Shown piece after piece: positions 1 to 6,618 of a DNA stretch of 9,235 bases. The notes under the pieces were generated by a model. The model worked only from the letters and a program-made list of their open reading frames with translations. It did no database searches and was not told where the DNA came from. Made by a program: the position numbers and the translations under genes. The DNA lies in contig JAGLLQ010000185.1 in NCBI GenBank assembly GCA_023140455.1, forward strand, positions 1-9,235, given 5' to 3'. Position 1 is the first letter of the stretch, and each line of letters starts with the position of its first letter. Source of the DNA: Desulfobacteraceae bacterium (lineage in GTDB: Bacteria > Desulfobacterota > Desulfobacteria > Desulfobacterales > Desulfobacteraceae).

Positions 1-366
1 ACTGTTACATATAAAGAAAAAGAACGTGAATATATTCTTGCGATAAGATCTCTTGGAGCATCTCACATGAGAATCATATTTCACCACATTATCCCCAATA
101 CGATTTCAATTATTGTAACTTATGCTCCATTTGCAATCTCCGGTGGTATTGTCGTTCTCACATCCCTTGATTATCTTGGATTCGGTCTTCCGGCACCGAT
201 ACCCTCATGGGGTGAACTTTTATCTCAAGGCTGGCAAAATATGGATGCATGGTGGATTTCTCTCTCAGTTGTTGCGTCTCTGATTATCACACTTATGACT
301 GTCACTTTTACAGGAGAAGGTATAAGAGAAGCATTTGATCCAAAACTATATTCCATTTACGAATAG
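1..366 (+). CDS. Peptide ABC transporter permease, YejE/OppC-type, 3' part
   Basis: Inner-membrane permease subunit of an oligopeptide or microcin-type ABC importer. The reading frame is open from base 1, so the 5' part is outside the window and 121 residues remain. The EAA loop that docks on the ATPase is at residues 9-33: EREYILAIRSLGAS followed by RIIFHHIIPN. After it come at least two membrane segments and the signature LGFGLPAPIPSWGELLSQG at about residues 58-76, ending in EGIREAFDPK. This C-terminus is typical of the YejE branch of the family (seen in sequence, family knowledge from memory). The internal ATG at base 67 is not the true start, because the EAA motif begins before it. A downstream ATPase gene is not adjacent here, so the rest of the operon is presumably upstream. 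Substrate cannot be told. Confidence 0.9.
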   Translation, partial: TVTYKEKEREYILAIRSLGASHMRIIFHHIIPNTISIIVTYAPFAISGGIVVLTSLDYLGFGLPAPIPSWGELLSQGWQNMDAWWISLSVVASLIITLMTVTFTGEGIREAFDPKLYSIYE

Positions 367-389
367 TCTTGTATTAGAGTGATGTTTTG

Positions 390-418
390 TTGAATTTAAA
401 GCAATCCTGTGTTATTCT
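390..418 (+). promoter_or_regulatory. Candidate sigma70-type promoter for the 75-aa gene
   Basis: TTGAAT at 390-395 and TATTCT at 413-418 are separated by 17 bases, matching 4 of 6 consensus bases at each element as read by eye. It would start transcription near 425, about 48 bases before the ATG at 473. In AT-rich DNA such matches arise by chance, so this is a modest call. Confidence 0.35.
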
Positions 419-472
419 GTACAAAATTTCGCAATACTCGCCTGGTTGACAGAGAAAATAAGGAGGGATAAT

Positions 473-700
473 ATGGATGACTATCCTACAGAAGAAACTA
501 AAGTAAAAATAAAATTAATCAATGGCAGCAATTTAACAGGTGTTATTAATACTGTTGGATTTGACAGACTTTCTGATTTTTTTGAAAAAAATCAATCGAA
601 TTTTATTAAAGTATATAAGGCATCAGTAACAGGTAGTGATAATTCAACTATTATTTTAAATAAATCTAATGTCCTCTACATTATACCTTTAGAGTATTAA
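473..700 (+). CDS. Small uncharacterised protein, 75 aa
   Basis: The ATG at 473 is chosen because a full AGGAGG Shine-Dalgarno sequence lies at 461-466 with six bases of spacing. A TTG at 446 in the same frame lacks a comparable site. The protein begins MDDYPTEETKVKIKL and is mostly short strands: KIKLINGS, LTGVINT, then RLSDFFEK, NFIKVYKASV, and a closing VLYIIPLEY. The RLSDF element after a glycine-containing strand pair, followed by an FI.V strand, resembles small bacterial domains of unknown function (DUF6812-like, from memory). It has no signal peptide or membrane segment, so it is probably cytoplasmic. A small beta-barrel fold is a guess. It stands alone between the permease and the sensory genes. 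Confidence 0.75.
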   Translation: MDDYPTEETKVKIKLINGSNLTGVINTVGFDRLSDFFEKNQSNFIKVYKASVTGSDNSTIILNKSNVLYIIPLEY

Positions 701-726
701 TACAAATCATATAGACCAGATATAAT
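697..726 (+). promoter_or_regulatory. Candidate promoter for the solute-binding protein/kinase operon
   Basis: A perfect TATAAT lies at 721-726, with TTAATA (4 of 6) at 697-702 and an 18-base spacer. Transcription would start near 733, giving a leader of about 100 bases before the ATG at 835. Confidence 0.4.
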
Positions 727-795
727 CCGGATAGATTTTTCAGTAAAGATTATTTGTATCGTATTATCAAATGTAGTATGTTTAAATTTTATTAA

Positions 796-815
796 AATCT
801 AAGATAGTTTAGATT
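796..815 (+). repeat. Short inverted repeat in the leader of the solute-binding protein gene
   Basis: AATCTAA at 796-802 and TTAGATT at 809-815 form a perfect 7-bp inverted repeat around a 6-base loop, 19 bases before the ATG at 835. It could be an operator or a weak mRNA hairpin, but an all-AT-rich stem this short may be chance. Confidence 0.25.
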
Positions 816-834
816 ATAAGATGAGATTATAACA

Positions 835-1674
835 ATGAAATTTAATAATACTTTTATCTCTATTGTATGTCTGATTATCGCTATTTTAGTTTTGTATGGA
901 AGAATTCTTATCCCGCATGACACTCAACCTGCCATTGTCATTAATTCTTCTGATTCACAATTTACTAATAATATTATTACAATACATTATCATGAGAGGC
1001 CACCATATTATGTAACAGATTCTTCGGGTGTATATGGTCTATGTTCTGATCCTGCCAAAATTGCATTCGAAACATCCGGTGTTCTATTTAAATGGCAAAA
1101 AACTCCTGCAAAGCGACAGCTTGAAATTATTAAAACCAATAGGTCAAAAGAATGTATAATTGGCTGGTTCAAGACATCAGAACGAGAAAAATTTGCTAAA
1201 TATTCTCATTATATTTATCAGGACAAACCAATGATTGCTTTAGCCAGAAAAGATAATAATAGAATCAAATCAAATAGATCATTAAAAGAGACTTTTTTAA
1301 ATACAAACCTCATTCTATTAAAAAAAAGCAGTTATTCGTATGGCCAGTTCATAGACATAAAAATTGTTGAATTTAACCCTACAATTTTAATATCAAATTC
1401 TGAAAATGTTACCATGCTTAAAATGATCCATTCAATGCGAGCTGATTATTTTTTTATTTCAGAAGAAGAAGCAAATGTAGTAATTGCTTTGTCTGGATTT
1501 TCAAGAGAGGATTTTAAGTATATAAAATTTAAAAACATGCCAAAAGGTAACAAACGCTATCTTCTTTTTAGTAAAATGGTAGAAGATGATATGGTTGAAC
1601 GAATTAATAACGCTATAGAGAAGTTTCATACTTTTAAATTGAAGGTGCAAGCAAAAAAGGGAAAAGAAATTTGA
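835..1674 (+). CDS. Membrane-anchored family-3 solute-binding domain protein
   Basis: A 279-residue protein exported to the periplasm, probably as the ligand sensor for the kinase encoded next. Residues about 7-24 are a single hydrophobic segment with no obvious signal-peptidase site and no lipobox, so it probably stays as an inner-membrane anchor. The periplasmic part begins with a strand at 47-53 leading to HERPPYYV (53-60). It then has GVYGLCSDPAKIAFE, a pattern typical of the first lobe of bacterial extracellular solute-binding proteins of family 3. Further family-like elements are CIIGWFKTSERE near 107-118 and YIYQDKPMIALARK near 126-139. The length is normal for the family. There is no ABC transporter beside it. 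Its stop overlaps the kinase start, so the pair is translationally coupled, and a signalling rather than transport role is inferred. The bases before the ATG give only a weak ribosome-binding site. Confidence 0.8.
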   Translation: MKFNNTFISIVCLIIAILVLYGRILIPHDTQPAIVINSSDSQFTNNIITIHYHERPPYYVTDSSGVYGLCSDPAKIAFETSGVLFKWQKTPAKRQLEIIKTNRSKECIIGWFKTSEREKFAKYSHYIYQDKPMIALARKDNNRIKSNRSLKETFLNTNLILLKKSSYSYGQFIDIKIVEFNPTILISNSENVTMLKMIHSMRADYFFISEEEANVVIALSGFSREDFKYIKFKNMPKGNKRYLLFSKMVEDDMVERINNAIEKFHTFKLKVQAKKGKEI

Positions 1675-3809
1675 ATTACCAACAAAAAGGGTCATTAGCA
1701 GCAGTCATTTTATTGATCATTTTTTGTATTTTTGTCTTTTTTTGTGAACTCAATATACATAGAAATGCTCAGCTTCGAATTGATGAACATGCACATGTTA
1801 TAGGAAATGCACTTTGGAATTATAACCCTCAAGCAGCTTCTAAGTATTTATCTCTTGCCTGTAAATCTCAAAATTATCAATATTTGACTGTAACAGATAC
1901 TGAAGGGAAACTTTTTCAAAAATCTAAAGGCGAAGAAACAGTTTGGAGTGAGAAGCTATTTATATTTTTTAATCTTATTCCCAATGTACAACTTCGATCG
2001 AACATTACACATGAAGGTAAAATAATTGGCCAGATTGAAGCTGTTTGGTATTGTCACGCTGTATTTATTGAAGTTGCAGTTTTATTAGGATTGATTCTAA
2101 TATTTTTTATTTTTAAACTCAGCTTTCGATTATTACATTCAAATAACATACTTGAAGACCGAGTCTTAAAACGTACAGGTGAATTATCAATATTGAATGA
2201 TTCTCTTCAGTCAGAGGTTGAAAAACACCAACAAGCAAAAGCTGAGTTATCAAAAAGTGAAGAGCGGTACAGGTTAATAACTGAAAATTCTGATGATATA
2301 ATATGGACTACAGATATAAATTTTAGATTCACATATATCAGTCCATCAGTATTCCAACAAAGAGGATTCACTGTTGACGAAGCAATGGAACAAACTATAG
2401 AAGAGGTGTTAACGCCTAAGTCATTTAAGAAAATCATTAATCTCTATGATTATAAATTGAAACTTATCAAAGCCAATGACTCAGAGGGATGGAAGCCAAT
2501 CATATTTGAATTAGAGCAGTATACTAAAGATGGTAAAATAATCTGGACTCATAATAATGCAATAATTTTGCCGGATCCTAATAAACAACCAGCAGGCATA
2601 TTAGGGATTACTCGTAACATCACAGAACGGAAAAAAGCTGAAGAAGCTAGAATCAATGCTCAGGCAATTGCTGATGAACATGAAAAACTCGCATTGGTCG
2701 GAGAAATTGCAGGGAAAATAGCCCATGATTTCAATAATATTTTAGGGGCTATAATGGGCAATGCTGAACTTTCGTTATTAGATTGCAGAGACACTGAAAT
2801 AAAAAAGACTCTTGAATTAATATTTAAACAGACCATGCGGGGTAAAAATTTAACTAAAAATTTGATTGCCTTTGCAAAAGATCAGGAACCAAAGCAGGAA
2901 TTATTAAGAATTAATGATAAAATTAATTTTGTAACTAATCTATTAAGAAAAGATCTTGATGGTATCGAAGTAATTAATAAAGAAAGTTCAGATCTCCCTG
3001 ATTTACTTGCTGATTCAGGAATGATTGAACATGCATTGCTTAACCTGATACAGAATTCCATCCATGCATTAAGCATGGCTGAGAACCCCGTTATAATAAT
3101 TCGAACATATTTTTTAAATAATAATATCTATTTAGAGATTGAAGATAATGGGTGTGGAATTCCTGAAGAAAATATTCATCAAATTTATGAACCTTTTTTT
3201 ACCTTAAAAGGAGTTAAAGATATAAGTGGTTCATACAAAAATGATATTAAGGGAACCGGTTATGGCATGGCTAATATTAGAAAATATATAGAACAGCATC
3301 ATGGTGATATTGCAGTTGAATCTAAACTTGGAGCAGGAACTAAATTTACCATACGTCTGCCAGTCTTTGAACAACAATTTTCAAAAGAAAAAAAAGGTAC
3401 ATCTCAATCTTATAAAATTTATATTAAGAAAAGAATTCTTCTGGTTGAAGATGAAGAAGGTATTTCCAATTTGCAATATAGGATTTTAACTCAGGCTCCC
3501 TATTATCATACAGTTGATATTGCCCACAATGGAAAAATTGCAATTGCTTTGAGCAATAGTAATAATTATGATTTTGTTAGCCTGGATTATGTTCTGCCAG
3601 GAAACATTAATGGTATGGATGTTTATAAACATATCAGAAAAATAAATAAAACAATTCCAATATTGTTTCTTTCGGGTAATATAGAGTTTATAGAATCCAT
3701 CAAAAAGCTGAAACAAGAGGATGCTGTTATTGATCATCTGTCAAAGCCTTGTCAGAATAAAGAATATGTGACCAGTATAAATAAATTGTTTGAAAAAACA
3801 GCTTCTTAA
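1671..3809 (+). CDS. Hybrid PAS sensor histidine kinase with C-terminal receiver domain
   Basis: A 712-residue inner-membrane sensor kinase. In order: membrane segment 8-26; a short periplasmic region 27-128; a second membrane segment 129-149; a coiled linker 150-195; a PAS domain about 196-320 ending in GITRNITERKKAE; a dimerisation/phosphoacceptor helix with H352 (GKIAHDFNNILGAIMGNAEL); and an ATPase domain. The ATPase has the N box around N462 (NLIQNSIHAL), G1 as DNGCGIP (492-498), F box EPFF (507-510) and G2 as GTGYGMA (528-534). The receiver domain covers about 587-708, with acid pair E593/D594, phosphoacceptor D639, S668 and K692, so all key residues are intact. The start is TTG at 1671, inside the TGA of the upstream gene. 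No later in-frame ATG keeps the first membrane segment. No output domain or separate regulator is encoded nearby, so phosphate must be relayed elsewhere. Confidence 0.92.
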   Translation: MNYQQKGSLAAVILLIIFCIFVFFCELNIHRNAQLRIDEHAHVIGNALWNYNPQAASKYLSLACKSQNYQYLTVTDTEGKLFQKSKGEETVWSEKLFIFFNLIPNVQLRSNITHEGKIIGQIEAVWYCHAVFIEVAVLLGLILIFFIFKLSFRLLHSNNILEDRVLKRTGELSILNDSLQSEVEKHQQAKAELSKSEERYRLITENSDDIIWTTDINFRFTYISPSVFQQRGFTVDEAMEQTIEEVLTPKSFKKIINLYDYKLKLIKANDSEGWKPIIFELEQYTKDGKIIWTHNNAIILPDPNKQPAGILGITRNITERKKAEEARINAQAIADEHEKLALVGEIAGKIAHDFNNILGAIMGNAELSLLDCRDTEIKKTLELIFKQTMRGKNLTKNLIAFAKDQEPKQELLRINDKINFVTNLLRKDLDGIEVINKESSDLPDLLADSGMIEHALLNLIQNSIHALSMAENPVIIIRTYFLNNNIYLEIEDNGCGIPEENIHQIYEPFFTLKGVKDISGSYKNDIKGTGYGMANIRKYIEQHHGDIAVESKLGAGTKFTIRLPVFEQQFSKEKKGTSQSYKIYIKKRILLVEDEEGISNLQYRILTQAPYYHTVDIAHNGKIAIALSNSNNYDFVSLDYVLPGNINGMDVYKHIRKINKTIPILFLSGNIEFIESIKKLKQEDAVIDHLSKPCQNKEYVTSINKLFEKTAS

Positions 3810-3818
3810 TTAATTTGT

Positions 3819-3847
3819 TTGAAAATTATACTTGAAATCCTTATAAA
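3819..3847 (+). promoter_or_regulatory. Promoter of the phospholipase D-like lipoprotein gene
   Basis: TTGAAA at 3819-3824 (5 of 6) and TATAAA at 3842-3847 (5 of 6) are spaced by exactly 17 bases. Transcription would begin near 3854, giving a leader of about 74 bases. It sits only ten bases after the kinase stop, which suggests the lipoprotein is transcribed separately from the sensory pair. Confidence 0.55.
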
Positions 3848-3927
3848 AATATTTAATTATTCAATTTTTAAAAGAAATGAGAATTGTATAAAATTAATAA
3901 AATAAAACCATATTACGCAGCTTAAAA

Positions 3928-5325
3928 ATGAAGAACTATTTTATATTTGTATTAGTCTTATCATGCTTGACAGGATGTTCAGCAGGGCCTAGAACAATCA
4001 CATACGACCTGGCATCACTTACACAAGATCATACAATTGGGATTGCGACCAACCCTTTTTCATCAACTGGTACACTTTTGTCACGTATTAAAACTTTTAC
4101 AACTGAAGTGCTCTACAGAACTCACCTTAGGTTCTTTGGTTACCCTTTATTAAACTCAACAATCCCTGACATTTCTCCTGACAGAGATTATCTTGATAAA
4201 GACAAATTAAATAAATGGCTTGATCGTAAAACAAAGAAACCTGTGAAGGGAGATATTAAAATTTTTCTGTCAGGCAATAATTTTTTTCCAGTTGTAGAGA
4301 ATGATATTTTAAATGCTGAAGAATCTATTAATATTTCAACATATATTTTTGATAATGATCAATATGGAATTTTTTTTGCTGATCTGCTTAAGAAAAAATC
4401 AAAAACAGTCAAGGTAAGAGTTATATCAGATATGTTAGGATGCGCTATTGCCTGGGAAAATTCTGATAAGAGTGATGAGCTTTCCTATATGGAAAGCCAG
4501 AATATGTTTACATATCTTACAAAAGACTCAGATATAAAACTTAGGAAAAGCAGAAACATATGGCTGGTATCTGATCATACAAAAATAATAGCTATAGATG
4601 GGGAAAAAATTTATTTTGGTGGGATGAATATAGGAAATGAGTACCGCTATGAATGGCGTGATATGATGTTTGAAGTTAAAGGAGATCTTATCCCGGAATT
4701 CCAAAAGATTTTTGATAATGCCTGGCTTAAATATAGTTTTTTTGGAGATTTTTTACTTTTTTTCAAAAAAAAGTTTCAAAGAAACATAGCAAGAGAAAAT
4801 GCCGGTTCTACAAATTTTCATATCTTAAGAACAACTGCATATAGACAGGAAATATATAACGCACAGATTGAAGCTGCAAGACGAGCAAAACATCACATTT
4901 ATGTTGAAAATCCGTATATCTGGAATGAAACCTTTCTATATGAACTATGTGCTGCCAGAAACCGTGGCGTTGATGTGCGTGTGACAATCCCAGGAGATTT
5001 TGATGTTAAAAGTTTTTCAGGTATTAATAAAAAAATTGCCAATATTCTTTTGAAATACGGTGTCAGAGTGTTTATTTATCCTGGAACATCTCATATAAAA
5101 GCAGCCTCGTATGATGGCTGGGTCTGTTTTGGTACTGCAAATTATGATGACCTAAGCCTGCATAAGAATTATGAAGTAAACCTTGCAACTTCTGATACTT
5201 TATTCTCTGATAAATTTGAACAGGAAATACTTTTGACCGGTCAGAATATTTCATCTGAACTAAAAGAATCCTTTGAGATAGAAATAACTGATTTCATAAA
5301 ATATAATCTTAAAGATTATTTCTAA
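3928..5325 (+). CDS. Phospholipase D superfamily lipoprotein with two HKD motifs
   Basis: A 465-residue enzyme of the phospholipase D/cardiolipin synthase superfamily, which forms or breaks phosphodiester bonds through a covalent histidine intermediate. The N-terminus is a lipoprotein signal with lipobox L14-T15-G16-C17 followed by S18. Aspartate is absent at +2, so sorting to the outer membrane is likely. HKD motif 1 is H217, K219, D224, followed by FGGMNIG. Motif 2 is H389, K391, D396, followed by FGTANYDDLS. Both are complete, so it should be active as a two-lobed monomer. The order and the GGMNIG and GTANYD followers resemble cardiolipin synthases, but the usual N-terminal membrane helices are replaced by the lipid anchor, so a periplasmic or outer-membrane phospholipid role is inferred. 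The start is set by the signal peptide. There is no good ribosome-binding site before it. Confidence 0.88.
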   Translation: MKNYFIFVLVLSCLTGCSAGPRTITYDLASLTQDHTIGIATNPFSSTGTLLSRIKTFTTEVLYRTHLRFFGYPLLNSTIPDISPDRDYLDKDKLNKWLDRKTKKPVKGDIKIFLSGNNFFPVVENDILNAEESINISTYIFDNDQYGIFFADLLKKKSKTVKVRVISDMLGCAIAWENSDKSDELSYMESQNMFTYLTKDSDIKLRKSRNIWLVSDHTKIIAIDGEKIYFGGMNIGNEYRYEWRDMMFEVKGDLIPEFQKIFDNAWLKYSFFGDFLLFFKKKFQRNIARENAGSTNFHILRTTAYRQEIYNAQIEAARRAKHHIYVENPYIWNETFLYELCAARNRGVDVRVTIPGDFDVKSFSGINKKIANILLKYGVRVFIYPGTSHIKAASYDGWVCFGTANYDDLSLHKNYEVNLATSDTLFSDKFEQEILLTGQNISSELKESFEIEITDFIKYNLKDYF

Positions 5326-5359
5326 TACAAATATATTAAGGGTATATGTTGTAGAAACC

Positions 5360-5399
5360 AAAAAAGGGGCAGCACCGAATGCTGAACCCCTTGTTGTTT
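5360..5399. terminator. Rho-independent terminator, probably for the minus-strand tRNA, possibly bidirectional
   Basis: GGGGCAGCA at 5366-5374 pairs with TGCTG (5380-5384) and CCCC (5387-5390) around the loop CCGAA, with two bulged A residues. On the minus strand the hairpin is followed by six T (A run at 5360-5365). On the plus strand it is followed by TTGTTGTTT. It therefore fits the native terminator of a minus-strand tRNA gene and could also end the lipoprotein transcript, which stops 34 bases upstream of the A run. Confidence 0.8.
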
Positions 5400-5402
5400 A
5401 AA

Positions 5403-5422
5403 TGGTAGCGGGGGAAGGATTT
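5403..5422 (-). other. tRNA 3'-end remnant, probable attachment site at the island boundary
   Basis: Read on the minus strand, this is AAATCCTTCCCCCGCTACCA: the end of a T loop, the 3' strand of a T stem, a 7-base acceptor strand, a discriminator A and an encoded CCA. Its pattern resembles initiator-type tRNAs, but the identity is uncertain. Beyond base 5422 the expected T-loop sequence TTC, the anticodon arm and the rest of the tRNA are absent. The normal downstream terminator is still in place 12 bases away on the other side. This is the layout left when an integrase inserts at a tRNA 3' end: the element brings a replacement 3' end and displaces the original one. The left flank is thus native and the element lies to the right. 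Confidence 0.7.
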
Positions 5423-5717
5423 TCTAAACTCCAAACTCCCAAAACCTCTATACGCCCAGTTATCAGGCCATTACGTACCTGACCGCGTTCCCTCTTTCTG
5501 AAATAAATGTATAAACAAATTGGACACTAAAGTCAACTACTTTTTAACATAAATTTATCAGTGGGTATAATTAAAATTAAGCTTTTTGTTTGACATTTAG
5601 TTGGTTTCTTATTACAGCATTATGAAACCGTTGGATTATGCGACATGATCAGACTCATTAATTACTATGGAGACCCCCTATGAAGCACTTAGCTCACTTT
5701 CAGAGGAGATATTAAAG
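5423..5717. other. Non-coding left end of the island and leader of the TIR operon
   Basis: No convincing gene is seen in these roughly 295 bases. Immediately inside the tRNA remnant are short C-rich tandem units, AAACTCC (5426-5432), AAACTCCC (5433-5440) and the looser AAAACCTC (5441-5448), of the kind that can serve as recombinase arm sites. TCAGG (5463-5467) and CCTGA (5478-5482) are inverted. From about 5510 the sequence turns AT-rich and holds the operon promoter. A further TTGACA at 5590-5595 has no good -10 partner and lies within the leader. Confidence 0.5.
5544..5571 (+). promoter_or_regulatory. Promoter of the TIR/deoxyribosyltransferase-like operon
   Basis: TTAACA at 5544-5549 (5 of 6) and a perfect TATAAT at 5566-5571 are separated by 16 bases. 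The start of transcription would be near 5578, giving a leader of about 140 bases before the ATG at 5718. No terminator or second promoter is seen between the two genes it would serve. Confidence 0.5.
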
Positions 5718-6587
5718 ATGAAAACAAAGGTATTTATAAGTTGGGGCGGGGAATTGAGTAGAAAGCTTGCTGAATGTCTTAGAGATTGGCTGCCTAACGT
5801 CCTGCAAAATGTTCAACCTTATTTTACTCCTAAAGATATCGAGAAAGGTTCTAAGTGGTTGCCAGAAATTACCAAAGAGCTTGATGGATCTGATATTGGG
5901 ATAGTCTGTTTGACTAAAGAAAATCACAAGCGTCCTTGGATATTATTCGAGACTGGGGCATTAGCTAAAAAGTTGGAAGACTCCAGAGTCCTTACTGTTC
6001 TCTTTGATATTGAACCTACTGATATCGAGGAGCCACTCTCAATGTTCCAAGCAACTAAGTTTAAAAAAGAAGATTTCAAAAAGTTGGTCATTGCTATTAA
6101 TAACTCAGCAGGTGATTCCAGTCTGGAGCCAGAGACACTCAATAAAGTTTTCAATAAATGGTGGTCAGACCTAAAAAAGGACATTGATAATATACTATCA
6201 GGTCAGAAGGATACAACCAGTGAGCCTAAAAGAAGTGACAGAGAATTGATTGAAGAAATACTGGAGCGCACAAGACTTATAAGAACCCCTTTGCATGAAG
6301 TAAGGAGAACAGCTCAGTTTCAAGAAGATGTTGAGAACATAGTTAATACTTTGATAGATATAGAGTATATATTTGGTGATAAGCTTTCTAATTGGCTCGA
6401 CAATGATAATGCACGCTTAAGAAGACCACTTATGAGAATATGTAGAAGCATAGGGCGAGACGATCTGTTCAGAAAGTTTTCAGGTAATTATCAACATATT
6501 GAGGCAGAACCCGGCTCACATTTGGTAAAATTAGCAATGAAGGGTCTGGAACATACAATAATAGACGCTAAAACACCTAAGAAATAG
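5718..6587 (+). CDS. TIR-domain protein with a C-terminal domain shared with its neighbour
   Basis: A 289-residue soluble protein. The ATG at 5718 is chosen over the in-frame ATG at 5667 because GAGGAG lies at 5703-5708 with nine bases of spacing, and because the TIR fold starts at once: KVFISWGG (4-11). TIR landmarks follow: KDIEKGSKW (39-47, BB-loop region), a strand with DIGIVCLTKEN (59-69), then PWILFETGAL (73-82), where E78 is the likely catalytic glutamate of NAD-cleaving TIR domains. The TIR domain ends near 160. After a polar linker, a helical domain covers about 175-253, with NTLID (210-214), LRRPL (234-238) and DLF (249-251). The same residues recur at the same numbers in the next protein. 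A tail of about 36 residues follows. NADase activity and an anti-phage role are inferred from the TIR family. The C-terminal domain is not one I recognise. Confidence 0.85.
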   Translation: MKTKVFISWGGELSRKLAECLRDWLPNVLQNVQPYFTPKDIEKGSKWLPEITKELDGSDIGIVCLTKENHKRPWILFETGALAKKLEDSRVLTVLFDIEPTDIEEPLSMFQATKFKKEDFKKLVIAINNSAGDSSLEPETLNKVFNKWWSDLKKDIDNILSGQKDTTSEPKRSDRELIEEILERTRLIRTPLHEVRRTAQFQEDVENIVNTLIDIEYIFGDKLSNWLDNDNARLRRPLMRICRSIGRDDLFRKFSGNYQHIEAEPGSHLVKLAMKGLEHTIIDAKTPKK

Positions 6588-6618
6588 CATTAATTTAATA
6601 ACTTAAGGACAACACACC

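Noticed and set aside
5590..5618. TTGACA at 5590-5595 as the promoter of the TIR operon
   Set aside because: The -35 box is perfect, but the best -10 at correct spacing (TACAGC) is poor. TTAACA-16-TATAAT just upstream is better.
5667..5717. ATG at 5667 as the start of the TIR protein, adding 17 residues
   Set aside because: No ribosome-binding site precedes it, while 5718 has GAGGAG nine bases upstream and begins directly at the TIR fold.
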